NCBI GenBank assembly: GCA_004208945.1
Contig: SGPE01000024.1
Coordinates: 1 to 64,000 of the forward strand
Origin: Pseudoalteromonas sp. CO133X
Lineage (GTDB): Bacteria > Pseudomonadota > Gammaproteobacteria > Enterobacterales > Alteromonadaceae
Reading direction: 5' to 3'
Length of the DNA stretch: 64,000 nucleotides
Within the stretch, counting starts at the first letter, position 1; each line of letters opens with the position of its first letter. A program made the position numbers and the translations under genes. A model generated the notes under the pieces. It did not search any database, was not told where the DNA came from, and saw only the letters and a program-made list of their open reading frames with translations. Positions 51,730-63,400 of this stretch are shown one piece after another.

Positions 51730-53430
51730 TTAGTTTGCTAATTGACAAGCATCATTAGCAAGCTTCCAAACGCCCCATTGATCTGAGGTAGTCGGTTGTT
51801 CACCTTTAGTCCACCAACCGGCTCTATAAATATTTCCTTCATAGTTTACTAGTTGGTTTGCTAGATAGACTGTGTCTTTATCCCATTGGCTTGCACATAC
51901 TGTGCTATCAGAAATTGTGATAGTTCTTACCGCTGTTGAGGTTTGTGAAGCACTGTCAGATACTGAATAGGTAAGGGTGTATTGACCAACTCTTGAGTTA
52001 TCAACACGACCTGAAACCGAGACATTAGCTGTTAAATCACCGTCCTCAGTGTCATTTGCTGTGACACCCGCCATTGGGTCAAAAATACTACCTAGGGCAA
52101 GCTTCACGTTGTTGACCCCACTGAATAAAGGCTTATCACTAAACACCTCGACTTTGCGGCTTTCTTTACTTTCGTTACCTGCAGAATCTTTAACAGTATA
52201 AACGAGAATATATTGTCCGAGAGTTGATGTATCGACACTACCCGTGACGACAATACTACTGGTGAGGTTATTGTCTTCTTTATCGATGGCGCTTACATTT
52301 GCTAGCTCGTCAAATGAGGCTCCTTGGCGAACTCTTGCGTCAGTGATACCACTCAGTACAGGTGCATTTTTTGGTGGTTCAATAATTTGACCATGAATAA
52401 AGGGGCCATAGTTTTTTATAAACGTGTTGTTATACATTGTACCTGCGGCATTCGTCCCCATGTCCCAATTGATAGACCAAGTCATCACGCCTTTAAGCGG
52501 TTGTCCTTGCTGTGTTAATTGATTAAATGCATTGTAGAGGTTTTCAGGATTTTGAATAAACCCAGATGCTGCTGCATCCATATTGGCAGGAATACCAAAC
52601 ACGAGTTTATCATTCGGGATTTTATGAAAGCCGCGAGTACCATTTACTAAAGAGTCAGCCATATAGTAGATGAACTCCTGCTTTAGAGATTCATTTGTTT
52701 GGGCAACCCAACCTACGCCATCAACAAAAACACCGTCACCGCCTTGATTGTAAAACTGCGGATTTATCCAGTCATAATATCCTGCAAGTGCGGTAATATA
52801 AGGAATGTACTTACCCCCTTGTCTAAGATAAGGAAATTCTGGAGCCATGGTAATCAAAAAGTTTTTACCTTGCGCTTTGTAATGATCTTTTACCAAGCGA
52901 AGTGCGGCAGGTATAACGGTTTGATTATCAGCTGCTGTCACGGCTGCTTGCTCAAGATCAATATCGAGTCCGTCAAAGCCAAATTTATCGGTAAGGCGAA
53001 TTATTTCGTCGGCAAAAGCGCGTTCATCACCCTGTTGTAACTCTATATGGGCATCGGCACCACCTAAAGCGAGTAATACGCTACGCCCTTGGCGGTTTAA
53101 TTCACTAATTTCATTAATAAACGCTTGTTCTGATAAACCTATGTTTGGATCTAAGCGAAAAGTGGGAATGCGGCCTTCTGCTACATCAAATACTTTCATA
53201 AATGAGACATTAACCACGTTATATTGGCTATTAACTTGTTTTAAACTAATACAAGGTGCCTTACCGCCTTTATAGCCTGCACCATCACACCAATTATGCC
53301 AATAACCGACGACAACGCCACTTTGTTGATTGACCATTAGGTTACCATCATTTGCATTTGCTGGGAGTATTGAGAGTACAGATACGCTTATTGCAGTCAT
53401 TGCAAACAGGTTTTGGGTTATTCTAATCAT
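51730..53430 (-). CDS. Secreted GH18 chitinase with two Ig-like modules and a CBM5/12
   Basis: After a signal peptide ending near ANAND, the GH18 barrel (about residues 35-350) begins VVVGYWHNWCDG and contains FDGLDIDLEQA, which is the DxxDxDxE motif with catalytic Glu160, then YDWINPQFYNQGGD and GVMTWSINWDM. Two bacterial Ig-like DUF5011-type repeats follow (residues about 360-510; SFDELANVSAIDKEDNNLT and IFDPMAGVTANDTEDGDLT). A C-terminal chitin-binding module (DTVYLANQLVNYEGNIYRAGWWTKGEQP) ends the 566-residue protein. It degrades chitin outside the cell and would feed the GH20/NagP locus at 15-26 kb. Confidence 0.94.
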   Translation of the reverse strand: MIRITQNLFAMTAISVSVLSILPANANDGNLMVNQQSGVVVGYWHNWCDGAGYKGGKAPCISLKQVNSQYNVVNVSFMKVFDVAEGRIPTFRLDPNIGLSEQAFINEISELNRQGRSVLLALGGADAHIELQQGDERAFADEIIRLTDKFGFDGLDIDLEQAAVTAADNQTVIPAALRLVKDHYKAQGKNFLITMAPEFPYLRQGGKYIPYITALAGYYDWINPQFYNQGGDGVFVDGVGWVAQTNESLKQEFIYYMADSLVNGTRGFHKIPNDKLVFGIPANMDAAASGFIQNPENLYNAFNQLTQQGQPLKGVMTWSINWDMGTNAAGTMYNNTFIKNYGPFIHGQIIEPPKNAPVLSGITDARVRQGASFDELANVSAIDKEDNNLTSSIVVTGSVDTSTLGQYILVYTVKDSAGNESKESRKVEVFSDKPLFSGVNNVKLALGSIFDPMAGVTANDTEDGDLTANVSVSGRVDNSRVGQYTLTYSVSDSASQTSTAVRTITISDSTVCASQWDKDTVYLANQLVNYEGNIYRAGWWTKGEQPTTSDQWGVWKLANDACQLAN

Positions 53431-53680
53431 GTTGTTTAATTCCTTTCATAAAAAGTTACTTTCCTACTAAAAGCATACGTGCGTTTAGTTGATTAAACTG
53501 AACTTTGAACCGCTATTGGGTACAATGTTCGGTGTTAAGTTATCTCTCTTGATGTGAATTTAATGTGAATAAAAAGCGGCTTGAAAAGCGTTTAATTAAC
53601 TTTTTATGTTTGGAGTTAAAGGCGTTATTTTAGCGCCTATATCAATACAGGCGCATTATTGTGTTTAGTTTGAGGTTTAA

Positions 53681-54349
53681 TTAGGCAATAAAATCTAATG
53701 TGAGTAGTAAGCGCTTTTCCCCAGTTGCAACCTGTGGCGAGCGATGTACAAGGCCTAAACCTTCATTGCCTTGCCATGTTTCTCCTTTTAATAAGGCAAC
53801 ATCACCGACAGTTAATGATTGCACTTTAGTGTGTGGGGCAATTAAACCAGACTCCTGATCACTTAAACCTTGGTTTCCTGTGCCAAGTTTACTGCGGTCG
53901 AGTCCGCTATTCTGTAGCCATTCAGAGCCACTACCGCTATAGGTACTCACTAATCGACAAGGTACACGATCCACATGAAAGCGTGGACACATAGCCCGCT
54001 CAAGTACTTTTAGTCTTAAACCCACACGATTAAGCTCAAATAAATAGCAAAACATATCAACCAGCTGAGCAAGGTCGGCTTTAAGCGCTTCTGCTTGAGG
54101 TAGTTTTTCGAGTGCTTTATCAATGTCTGCCGCAATCGAGTTTTGATTGATTACAGCGTTAATACTGAGATCTGCAAAGGCTGCAACAGTCTCGGTTACT
54201 TCAGTTTGCAGGTGCTGTGATAAGCTACGCTGCCAAATCGCGATGTTATGCTCGGGTTTATAGATTTGTGAAAATACCACTGGGCTCAATGCTATTGCTG
54301 CCTCTGTTGGTAGGTTATCAGTATCATGTTCAAATGCGTGGGCTGTCAT
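53681..54349 (-). CDS. DUF1826 family protein, partner of the COG0523 GTPase
   Basis: A 222-residue protein with the DUF1826 core: CPRFHVDRVPCRLVSTYSGSGSEWLQN, and later LKGETWQGNEGLGLVHRSPQ. The HVD plus later His pattern looks like a 2-His-1-carboxylate metal site, as in Fe/2-oxoglutarate enzymes, though activity is unproven. Its ATG directly abuts the stop of the upstream GTPase gene, so both are one operon. This family is known to co-occur with COG0523 proteins under zinc limitation, and the Zur-like operator upstream supports that here. Confidence 0.82.
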   Translation of the reverse strand: MTAHAFEHDTDNLPTEAAIALSPVVFSQIYKPEHNIAIWQRSLSQHLQTEVTETVAAFADLSINAVINQNSIAADIDKALEKLPQAEALKADLAQLVDMFCYLFELNRVGLRLKVLERAMCPRFHVDRVPCRLVSTYSGSGSEWLQNSGLDRSKLGTGNQGLSDQESGLIAPHTKVQSLTVGDVALLKGETWQGNEGLGLVHRSPQVATGEKRLLLTLDFIA

Positions 54350-55546
54350 TTATGCTTCCTCCCAAATTGGAAATGGATCGGGTAGTGTTTGCCAAAGCTC
54401 TTTTCCCGCTAGCAGTTCATCATCGCTAAGCAAGCAGTTGTCGAGTGCGCGAGTGATTTCTACTTGATTGAGGTTTTGACCAATAAAAACCAGCTCTTGA
54501 CGCATATCGCCAAAGGGCTCTTGCCAAACTTGGTTAATTGAATTTAAGTAGTCGTTGTCGGTTGGCCACTGATCTTTTGGTAAGGCCTTCCAAAATATCC
54601 CGCCAAAGCCATAACGTGCAATACCGCCAGCTTGGTTCCATTGACAAGCAAACTGTGGTCGAGAGGCTAGCCAGAAATAGCCTTTTGAACGGAGTAGTTT
54701 GCCTTCGCGTTGATTATTATGAATAAAGTTATAAAACTTCTCGGGGTGAAAAGGACGCCTAGCCTCATAGGTAAAGCTACTAATACCGTATTCTTCGGTT
54801 TCTGGGATATGCTCACCGCGCAGCTCTTTTAACCAGCCTGGTGCTTGTTGTGCTTTTTCAAAATTAAACAAGCCCGTGCCTAAAATTTCATTGATATCAA
54901 TTTGGCCATTTTCAATGGCAATAAGCTCTGCGGAGGTATTTAATGAGCTTAAAATGGCTTTTAAACTTTCAAGCTCATCTGCGTTAATTAAATCGGTTTT
55001 ACTAATCAAAATTACATCGGCAAATTCAACTTGATCAATCAGTAAGTCGGCAACGCTGCGCTCATCTTCTTCACCTAAGTGTTCACCGGTTTCTTGCAAA
55101 AACTTGGCTTCGTTAAAGTCTTTTAGAAAGTTTACGGCATCAACTACTGTGACCATGGTATCAAGTCTAGCCACATCTGAAAGTGATACGCCATCTTCAT
55201 CGGCAAAGGTAAATGTTTCGGCGACCGGAAGGGGTTCTGAAATACCGGTTGATTCGATAACCAGATAATCAAATTGCCCCGTCTCTGCTAAAGCGCGTAC
55301 TTCTATGAGTAGGTCTTCACGCAGAGTACAACAGATGCAGCCATTACTCATTTCAACCAGTTTTTCTTCGCCGCGATTAAGCGACACATCGTTTTTAACT
55401 GTCGCCGCATCTATGTTTATTTCGCTCATATCATTGACGATGACAGCGACTTTTTTGTCTTGACGGTTATTCAAAATATGGCTGAGTACAGTGGTTTTAC
55501 CTGCACCCAAAAAGCCAGAGAGCACGGTGACGGGGAGTTTGCTCAT
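54350..55546 (-). CDS. COG0523 family GTPase, probable zinc metallochaperone
   Basis: The N-terminal G domain carries [17 protein letters not shown] (P-loop at residues 11-19), the metal-binding CxCC in [13 protein letters not shown] (Cys70, 72, 73), ESTGISEP and SKTDLI (NKxD-like). A CobW C-terminal domain follows ([13 protein letters not shown]). The 398-residue length matches the YciC/ZigA-type subgroup. These GTPases deliver zinc to target enzymes when it is scarce. It starts a two-gene operon with DUF1826, and a Zur-like operator lies 42 bp upstream of its start. Confidence 0.9.
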   Translation of the reverse strand: MSKLPVTVLSGFLGAGKTTVLSHILNNRQDKKVAVIVNDMSEINIDAATVKNDVSLNRGEEKLVEMSNGCICCTLREDLLIEVRALAETGQFDYLVIESTGISEPLPVAETFTFADEDGVSLSDVARLDTMVTVVDAVNFLKDFNEAKFLQETGEHLGEEDERSVADLLIDQVEFADVILISKTDLINADELESLKAILSSLNTSAELIAIENGQIDINEILGTGLFNFEKAQQAPGWLKELRGEHIPETEEYGISSFTYEARRPFHPEKFYNFIHNNQREGKLLRSKGYFWLASRPQFACQWNQAGGIARYGFGGIFWKALPKDQWPTDNDYLNSINQVWQEPFGDMRQELVFIGQNLNQVEITRALDNCLLSDDELLAGKELWQTLPDPFPIWEEA

Positions 55547-55587
55547 GTTAGTGACCCTTAAGTAAATAAAATAACGCTAAATGTTTT

Positions 55588-55600
55588 GTTATAATATATC
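55588..55600. promoter_or_regulatory. Zur-like operator
   Basis: The core GTTATAATATATC differs by one base from the symmetric GTTATA-N-TATAAC Zur core of gammaproteobacteria. The outer flanks (AATG before, AATTTC after) also fit. It lies between the COG0523 operon (42 bp from its start) and the kelch gene (113 bp). Predicted: zinc-dependent repression, mainly of the COG0523 side. Confidence 0.65.
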
Positions 55601-55712
55601 AATTTCATGTCATTTAGAAATAGCTATACCTGATCTCGTTAGACTATTTGGCAGTGTACTTATAGGTACAGCTCACTTAAGCTTTATAATCGACTGCTTA
55701 ATAAGGATTTAT

Positions 55713-56702
55713 ATGCGCTTAACCAAACTGTTCTTACCGCTTTTTATTACTTGTTTGCCTTACACTTTATCGGCAAATGAGGAGTTCGCACCTGAGCTTC
55801 CCGAGGCTATACAAGAAATTTACCCAACAGTAATGAATAAACAAATCTGGGTTGCTGGCGGTATCTCTACTGAGTTGTCAGAGTCAACGGGTAAAATGAC
55901 GGAAAAAGTTCACTTTTGGTCACCTGATTATGCAACTTGGCAATCAGCTCCTAGCTTGCCTGAAGGACGCCACCACACCTATTTAATTGCAGTAGAAAAC
56001 AAATTATTTGCCTTTGGTGGTTTTGTTAATACCCAAGGTCAGTGGACGAATAGCCGTGATGTTTTAATGCTAGATAAGGGCGCCAAAGCATGGCAAAAGG
56101 TGGCGCGCTTACCTTTTGCGTTAAGTGAAACTGTAGGTACAGTGCTTGATGGAAAGGTGCATTTAGTGGGTGGCCGCAGTCCAAGTAATGAACAAAATGG
56201 GCAGTGGCAACATAGTTTAGATAAAGCAGAACACCTTGTGTTCAACCCAAATAATTATGAGTTTGCTAAAGCAGCACCGTTACCCTTTGCACGTAATAGT
56301 GCGGCAAGTGTGCAGGTGAATGGCCGTTGGTTTGTGCTTGGCGGCAGAACCGTTGGTGGCGAACCTTTAAAAGATGTACTTGAATACGTGCCAGAGCAAG
56401 ATCAGTGGCTAACTCATCCAGCCTTGCCAAAAGGTAGGGCAGGGCACGCTGCGGCAGCAATCGACAACATGATCTACATTTTTGGAGGGGAGCATAATCA
56501 AACTGTCGATAGTGAAATCTTTAAATATGATGTACTTAAAAAGCAATGGCATAAAGTGACCACGTGGTTAGCCCCTCGCCATGGCTTAGGTGCTGTAACT
56601 TTAAATAATCAAATTTGGCTCATAGGCGGCGCAAAGGCTGTCGGATTATCACAAACGACCAATGAACTCACATCTGCGCATGAGCTATTAAATAAGCGCT
56701 AA
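55713..56702 (+). CDS. Exported kelch-repeat beta-propeller protein
   Basis: The ATG chosen has AAGGA upstream and gives a clean signal peptide (MRLTKLFLPLFITCLPYTLSA); an in-frame open stretch further upstream is not needed. The 309-residue mature protein has about six kelch repeats, seen as the LFAFGGF, VHLVGGR, WFVLGGR, IYIFGGE and IWLIGGA strands with their W/Y followers. It resembles periplasmic NanM-like (sialic acid mutarotase) propellers in size, but the active site cannot be confirmed. It is divergent from the zinc operon and may share the Zur-like site. Confidence 0.8.
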   Translation: MRLTKLFLPLFITCLPYTLSANEEFAPELPEAIQEIYPTVMNKQIWVAGGISTELSESTGKMTEKVHFWSPDYATWQSAPSLPEGRHHTYLIAVENKLFAFGGFVNTQGQWTNSRDVLMLDKGAKAWQKVARLPFALSETVGTVLDGKVHLVGGRSPSNEQNGQWQHSLDKAEHLVFNPNNYEFAKAAPLPFARNSAASVQVNGRWFVLGGRTVGGEPLKDVLEYVPEQDQWLTHPALPKGRAGHAAAAIDNMIYIFGGEHNQTVDSEIFKYDVLKKQWHKVTTWLAPRHGLGAVTLNNQIWLIGGAKAVGLSQTTNELTSAHELLNKR

Positions 56703-56915
56703 TACAAAAATGTAGGATTTTGACTTGGTTTTAACTCATTAAAATCAAGTCAGAAAAGATTACAAACGTTATGTAATCTATTTACTTTATATCGTAACGT
56801 CCTTTCTTAACTTATTGTTTATAAAGCTATTCTTTGTTGGCTTCTTTTTTGCTGACTAGTCTTTCACGTGTATTACGCGATGTTATATAAACGAGTAAAT
56901 AAGAAAGGGAAACTC

Positions 56916-58982
56916 ATGGCAGAGTCATTTAAATATTCAGGTCAAAAAGGGCATGGTGGCGAGCTTCACCAAACAGCGAACAATCAACACCCTACCATGA
57001 CAACAGCACAAGGTTGTCCTGTTAGCGATAATCAAAACTCCTTAACCGCAGGTAAACGTGGTCCAACATTAATGGAAGATCACGTCTTCCGTGAAAAGAT
57101 ATTTCATTTTGATCATGAACGTATTCCAGAGCGAGTTGTGCACGCAAGAGGCTATGGTGCACATGGTTACTTTGAAACATACGATACACTTGAAGATCTT
57201 ACGTGTGCGGATATTTTTCAACGCAAGGGAGAAAAAACACCTGTTTTCACACGTTTTTCGACTGTAGCAGGTAATAAGGGCTCACCCGATTTAGCACGAG
57301 ATGTGCGTGGGTTTGCAGTAAAATTTTACACCAAAGAAGGTAATTGGGATTTAGTTGGCAATAATATCCCTGTTTTTTTCATTCAAGACGCAATGAAATT
57401 CCCAGACTTAATCCACAGTGCCAAAGCCGAGCCTGATCGTGGTTTTCCGCAAGCACAAACGGCGCATGATAACTTTTGGGATTTTGTGAGTTTATCGCCT
57501 GAGTCTATGCACATGGTTATGTGGGCAATGTCAGACAGAGCGATTCCACGCTCATTACGTTTTATGGAAGGCTTTGGTGTGCATACATTTAAGTTTGTTA
57601 ATGCGAAAGGTGAGCAGAAGTACGTTAAATTTCACTGGAAACCAAAAGCAGGAATGCAGTCAGTGGTGTGGAATGAAGCATTAAAACTTAATGGTGCAGA
57701 TCCTGATTTTCACCGTCGTGATATGTGGGAATCAATTCAAAATGGCGACTTTCCAGAATGGGAGCTAGGTGTACAAGTATTTGACCAAGCTTTTGCAGAT
57801 GAATTTGAATTTGATGTTTTTGATGCTACAAAACTCATACCTGAAGAACAGGTGCCAGTAAAAATTATTGGTCGCATGGTGCTCGATAGAGTTGTCGATA
57901 ACTTTTTTGCAGAGACAGAGCAAGTTGCTTTTTGTACTCAAAACATAGTACCTGGCATTGATTTTACCCCTGATCCATTATTGCAGGGTCGTAACTTTTC
58001 CTATTTGGATACGCAAACAAAGCGTTTAGGCGGGCCAAACTTTACCCATATTCCTGTTAATGCACCTAAATGTCCAATGCATCATTTTCATCAAGATGGT
58101 CATATGGCGATGCATAATCCTAAAGGGCGAGTAAATTACGAACCCAACTCTTGGCAAGGTGATGAAAACAACCCTCGCGCATGCCCTGCACATGGTTTCA
58201 AAAGTACAGATGAAAACACACAAGGTGGCAAGCTGAGATACCGCTCAGACACCTTTAGCGACCATTACAGCCAAGCAAGGCAGTTTTATTTAAGTCAAAC
58301 TCAAGTAGAACAATCACATATTCAAGATGCGCTGGTTTTTGAGCTTTCAAAAGTTGAGCATTTAGCGATAAGGGAGCGTGTCGTGTCTCATTTACTTAAT
58401 ATTGATAGCGAATTAGCTAAATTAGTGGCCTCTGGCTTGGGCTTACAAACAATGCCAGAACCTGCCGAAGCAGCACTCGAAACACGCCAAGACCTTCCAG
58501 TGTCTGATGCTCTAAGTATTCAAAAAAGTGCGTTAAATACATTCAAAGGGCGTAAGCTGGGTATTCTTGTGAGTGATGGCTTTGATGCTCAGTTATTTGA
58601 TTCATTGCGTTGTGCGCTTAAAGAGCAAGGTGCAAATTTTGAAGTTATTGCCGCTCAAGTTGGTGGTGCGAAAAGCTCGACTGGTGAGCATCTAAGTGCC
58701 GATCAAGTTATTAATGGTGGTCCTTCGGTTTTGTATGATGCGGTGGCGCTACTGACAACAAAAGAAGGGGCTGAAAAACTGAGTCATATTCCTGAGGCAA
58801 AAGACTTTGTTTCAGATGCGTTTTCGCATAACAAATTTATTGGTTATACCAAGGATTCAGTTGAGCTGCTAAAAGCGGTTGGGCTTGCTGAAAACCAAGA
58901 TGATGGCGTCATTGATTTAGGCACCTGTCAGGTAGATGAGTTTTTAAATACATTAAAAAACCTTCGCTATTGGAAACGATAG
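56916..58982 (+). CDS. katE: Large-subunit monofunctional catalase (HPII/KatE type)
   Basis: The 688-residue protein has the catalase core with catalytic His76 ([12 protein letters not shown]), Asn149 ([10 protein letters not shown]) and the haem-ligand Tyr363 ([14 protein letters not shown]). A C-terminal flavodoxin/glutaminase-like domain ([20 protein letters not shown]) defines clade 2 large catalases. It decomposes hydrogen peroxide in the cytoplasm. The ATG shown has AAAGGGA six bases upstream; an in-frame GTG 16 codons earlier is unlikely. It is a single gene followed by a hairpin. Confidence 0.95.
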   Translation: MAESFKYSGQKGHGGELHQTANNQHPTMTTAQGCPVSDNQNSLTAGKRGPTLMEDHVFREKIFHFDHERIPERVVHARGYGAHGYFETYDTLEDLTCADIFQRKGEKTPVFTRFSTVAGNKGSPDLARDVRGFAVKFYTKEGNWDLVGNNIPVFFIQDAMKFPDLIHSAKAEPDRGFPQAQTAHDNFWDFVSLSPESMHMVMWAMSDRAIPRSLRFMEGFGVHTFKFVNAKGEQKYVKFHWKPKAGMQSVVWNEALKLNGADPDFHRRDMWESIQNGDFPEWELGVQVFDQAFADEFEFDVFDATKLIPEEQVPVKIIGRMVLDRVVDNFFAETEQVAFCTQNIVPGIDFTPDPLLQGRNFSYLDTQTKRLGGPNFTHIPVNAPKCPMHHFHQDGHMAMHNPKGRVNYEPNSWQGDENNPRACPAHGFKSTDENTQGGKLRYRSDTFSDHYSQARQFYLSQTQVEQSHIQDALVFELSKVEHLAIRERVVSHLLNIDSELAKLVASGLGLQTMPEPAEAALETRQDLPVSDALSIQKSALNTFKGRKLGILVSDGFDAQLFDSLRCALKEQGANFEVIAAQVGGAKSSTGEHLSADQVINGGPSVLYDAVALLTTKEGAEKLSHIPEAKDFVSDAFSHNKFIGYTKDSVELLKAVGLAENQDDGVIDLGTCQVDEFLNTLKNLRYWKR

Positions 58983-58991
58983 AAACACACC

Positions 58992-59016
58992 TCAAGGCGG
59001 GCTTAGCTCGCCTTGA
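58992..59016 (+). terminator. Hairpin after katE
   Basis: TCAAGGCG and CGCCTTGA pair with a further inner GC pairing. A T run is lacking, so termination here is uncertain; topoisomerase gene follows 35 bp on. Confidence 0.5.
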
Positions 59017-59050
59017 AAGGCTGTATTATTTAAGGTAGTGAGTAAGTGTG

Positions 59051-60028
59051 ATGAAACTGATTTATGTTGATGATAATTTGCCTGGAATTACTCGAAAACG
59101 GCATTCAAAGTGCTGGCTTTACTACGACCCTACCGGCAAACGAATTACAGCAAAAAAGGAAATTAAGCGTTTAAATGCGCTGGTATTCCCTCCTGCTTAC
59201 AAAGATGTTTGGCTTTGTCCTGAAGAAAATGGGCATATTTTAGCGACAGGCTATGATACAAAAGGCAGAAAACAATACCTTTATCATCCAGATTTTAGGG
59301 AGCAGCAGGAACTAAAAAAGTTTGAGGCCTGTGAGCTTTTTGGCACCAAACTTCCTTTATTGCGAGCTAAATTATCTGAATACTTACAAGGTAATGAGCT
59401 GGATTATCAACGGACATTAGCTGCGGTTGTTCGATTAATGGACTTAGGTTCATTACGTGTAGGCTCAAAACGAAACGCGAAAGAAAATAACAGTTTTGGT
59501 GCAACAACGCTACGTAATCGCCACGCTAAATTAACGGGTAAAAATATTCGCTTAGAATATAAAGCTAAATCTGGCAAAGTGAGAGAGGTTAATCTTACAG
59601 ATCGTGTTTTAAGCAGCATTATTAAAGAGTTACAAGATTTACCAGGGCAAAACCTATTTCAATATAAAGAGGGTGGTGAATGTATTCCCGTGACCTCCCG
59701 TGAGGTTAATCAGTTTATTCAGCAAGTGATGGGAGAGGAGTTTAGCGCTAAACACTTTAGAACGTGGCGCGCCAGTGTTTTAGCATTCGAAGCTTTTTAT
59801 AATGCTAAGAAAAAGCTCCCTTTGTGCGACATGCTAGAAACGGTATCGAGCCATTTGGGTAATACGCCAACGATAGCCCGTAATTCTTATGTTCATCCTG
59901 CACTGATTGATTTGTGCAAAGAAAGTGAAGCCACACAGGTACGTACAAGACAACAACTTAAGTTACCTCGTAAAACAAAATACTTGAGCCGGTATGAACG
60001 TGGCTTACTACTTTTTTTAGCGCAGTAA
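59051..60028 (+). CDS. DNA topoisomerase IB (poxvirus-type)
   Basis: The 325-residue protein has the N-terminal domain ending near DFREQQELKKF, then the catalytic domain with Arg136 (GSLRVGS), a Lys in the KAKSGKVREV hairpin, Arg237/Arg240 (HFRTWRAS) and the nucleophile Tyr280 in ARNSYVHPALI. The active set of residues is complete. It relaxes supercoils by 3'-phosphotyrosyl single-strand nicking. The ATG is chosen over a GTG one codon earlier. Bacterial TopIB genes are patchy, and this one sits alone after katE. Confidence 0.93.
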   Translation: MKLIYVDDNLPGITRKRHSKCWLYYDPTGKRITAKKEIKRLNALVFPPAYKDVWLCPEENGHILATGYDTKGRKQYLYHPDFREQQELKKFEACELFGTKLPLLRAKLSEYLQGNELDYQRTLAAVVRLMDLGSLRVGSKRNAKENNSFGATTLRNRHAKLTGKNIRLEYKAKSGKVREVNLTDRVLSSIIKELQDLPGQNLFQYKEGGECIPVTSREVNQFIQQVMGEEFSAKHFRTWRASVLAFEAFYNAKKKLPLCDMLETVSSHLGNTPTIARNSYVHPALIDLCKESEATQVRTRQQLKLPRKTKYLSRYERGLLLFLAQ

Positions 60029-60433
60029 CAGCTGCGTTGTTTTAAATGGTGAACAGTGCAATACAGCTATAGATACCAAAGCTTGAAGTAAAACTTAATA
60101 ACTCATAATGCGTCGTCATAAAGATAATAAGCATCGTGTCAATACGATGGTTTAGGTATGGCTGCGCTAGTTTAGTTAACTCCTCCAAATTAGCGGTAAA
60201 GTTACTTTATCAATAAGGAGGTTAATTATTTAGAGTAAATTAAACGATATAAGTATAAATAGTTTTAAACCTGCTATTGACCTAGATTCCCTAGTAAAGG
60301 AGAATCGCGCGCTTAAATTTGTTCAATTAAGCAACTTAATTTTGAACACTTCTCAACAAGAGGGAATTTCTTTTTTGCTCTTGATATGAGTACGGGAACA
60401 TAACAATAATTTTATACTGTTTAGGATAGGGAA
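60029..60433. other. Intergenic region before the giant FG-GAP protein gene
   Basis: No gene is seen in this 405-bp gap. It has a CATCGT-N6-ACGATG hairpin (60132-60149) without T run and an imperfect inverted repeat TTAACTCCTCC/GGAGGTTAA (60176-60225). AGGATAGGG lies just before the start codon of the next gene. Confidence 0.45.
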
Positions 60434-63400
60434 ATGACCAAGCTACCATATCTTGCGTTGCTGTTTTGCTCGCAATCACTTTTAGCCACAGAAAATACTA
60501 CGTATTATAACCAATATGGTGATGCGACACTTTTGAGTTCGCAACAGATTAACTATGAAAAAACTTATTTTACTAGCCGCGATAAAAACAATTCACAACC
60601 AAATTTAGATAGAACTTCTGGGCTAAACTTATCTAATGCCCTTGCAGATGAAAGCTTAGAATTAACATCTATATACCGTCGTTACTCTTTGGGTAACTCA
60701 ACAGGTCTTAAAGGTCTTTATTCTGTTGATTTGTACGGTAACGGTAATAAGCAAATTATTTCAGTGCAACGAAACAATATTAATATTATTGAGTATAAAG
60801 ATAATCAATATTCAGTTGTTGAAGATTTCGATTATCAGGATTACATCATTGATAGTGCATTGGTAAGAAGCATTGCTGATGATACATATTATTTAATTCT
60901 TGTGATGAGGAATCAGATAGTAAAAATTAACTTACTAACAATGAAAACGGAAAGTACGAAGGAAGTATTTTCTAGCCAATCAGTGTTGGCGAGAGATATT
61001 AATAATGACGGTCAGGACGAGCTTATTGCTGTTGCCAATAGCCAGATTCTAATACTAGACCAATCAGACCTTTCAGTTATTTCAGAGCTTGAGTATAACG
61101 GTAACAAGTTTGTTGTTGGCTCGTTTACAGAACAAAATGTTCACGAATTAATGCTTGAAGATGGCCAGTTGTATCGTATCTCTGAAAATACAATAGATTA
61201 TATAAAAACATTAAATACTCAACTAACAGGTATCCATTTACAGAGTGTTGATACAAACCAAGATGGCTTAGATGAAGTTATCAATGGAAATAGTTGGTAT
61301 TCGATTGAACTAATTAGTCCAAACACAGACAGTATCATGTGGACAGCTAATAGCGATTTAGACATTTCAAGAATTATAGTTGCAGATGTTAATAATGATG
61401 GTGTCCAAGACCTAGTATATGGCGATGGTCAATGGGGACAAATTCATGCTTTATCTTTAAGTACTGGTCAGGAGTTTTGGCAGATCAATAATCCTGAACA
61501 CAGTGTTTCAAGTATTTTGGTGGACGATTTTAATCTTGATGGTAAAACAGATATCGCGTGGGGGGCAGGTTATACGTCTTCAGGTCATGATGGGTTTCAC
61601 ATTCATACTGTTGAAGATAAGTCTAAGCAATTGTCTCAAAAGATCTTTACCTATTCGCAGTCTTTATTAGGACTTGCAGATATTGACGGTAAAGGTGGGA
61701 TTGATGTTATTTTCTCTGAAAATGGCACAAATAAACTTCAAGTTATTGATATAGAAACAAAAGAGCAATTACTAACCAATGTCAATTTAACCGATGGCTG
61801 GAATGACTACCAGTATATGGTTACAGCTGATTTATTCAATGATGGTAAAAACTATTTAATCGTCGCTGGCTCAGAAACTTACACAGGAAACATACAAGTA
61901 TTTTCACCAGATAATGGAAATTTACTGTACACAGTTCCTTTTAAAAGTGGTGACCAAATTTCAACGATTGAAGCCTATGACATTAACCAAGATGGTTTCT
62001 TAGAGCTAATTGTTGGTAACGGCGCATCTCACAGCGGAAGCGAAGGCTCATATATACGAGTTTTTAACGGACAAACGGGTGAACTAATTAAGCGTTCACC
62101 TCGTTTACAGGATTTTGGGAGTGGGGTATCTGGCATAGTCGTAGGCATAGATACCCAAGTAAATAACAAAGAGCTATTTGCTTTAATCGGTAACCAATTA
62201 GTTAAATATAACTACGTTGATAATAGTATAACTAATTACTCATTAGGTAGCAGTTTTAAGGCGCTAGAGGGGATTGTTATTAATGGTGAGAAGTCGCTTT
62301 ATGCAGCAAATGAATACGGCCTTTTATTCTCTTTGACAGAATCAGGAGAAATGTCAGAAGTTGCGAAACTATGTGACAATTCATTAAACAATGTTGTTTC
62401 TACACGTGCAGGCTTCATTCAATTCAGTTGTGAAGATAAGTTTGGAGAATATGACTTAAATAATAATGAACTGGTATATGAAGTAGCGCGTGCAAACCAG
62501 CAAAGTTCTATCGTTAGTGCAACTTATAAAGGTGTGGACTATTTATTACTTTCTGGAAAGTCTATAGAAGTGTTCTCGAATGAAGCAGCAACGACGTTAG
62601 TTAAACCTGATGATAGTCAAGCTACATCACACGTATTGATGCCTGTAGAGGTTAATCTTTCGTTAGCTGATATTGATTTCGTAGTATTCGAAAGTAGCCC
62701 AAGTCTAGGACAATTAACGTTTACTGACCGTCAAACAGGACAGTTTACTTATACACCAAACGGTGATGTAGGCGTAGATGAGTTAGCTTTTTATACAGTA
62801 AAAGGTCGTTCACGTTCTGAGCTAGCAACGTTTACTGTTTACTTAACTAACCAAGCTCCAATGGTTGAAAATTCGACGATTAAAACTCACTGGAATACAC
62901 CGTTGGTACTTAACTTGCCAGCCTCAGATGCAGATAGTGAGCAACTTATTTTCACTGTGAAGAATGCGCCTCAGCATGGGCAGGTCGAGTTGCTTGATCA
63001 AAACTCAGGTGAAATAAGATATACCCCGAGTGGTGAATCTTTGCAGCCAGTTTCTATTACTTTTACTGCCAAAGATACGCTTGAAGAGACTGCGCTTGCG
63101 AATGTTGTTATTGAATTAACGAATACATCACCAATCGCCACAAATCTAAGTTATGAAACGTATTACTCAACAGTTGTTAATGGTCGCTTAATTGGTACAG
63201 ATGCTGACGCAGATAGGTTGGAATTTGAGGTCATATCGAATCCTAGTTCTGGCGAGCTTAGCTTTGATAAAGATACAGGTCTATTTGTGTACAAGCCAGT
63301 CGGTGAGTCTTCTCACTCAGTTAACTTTAGTTATCTAGTCACAGATAAGTTTGCCACATCAGAAACTAAAACAGTGACGATTAACGTTGTTGGTAAAGGA

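Noticed and set aside
51730..53430. Chitinase in one operon with the zinc genes upstream
   Set aside because: A 250-bp gap separates them and the functions are unrelated; it probably has its own promoter.
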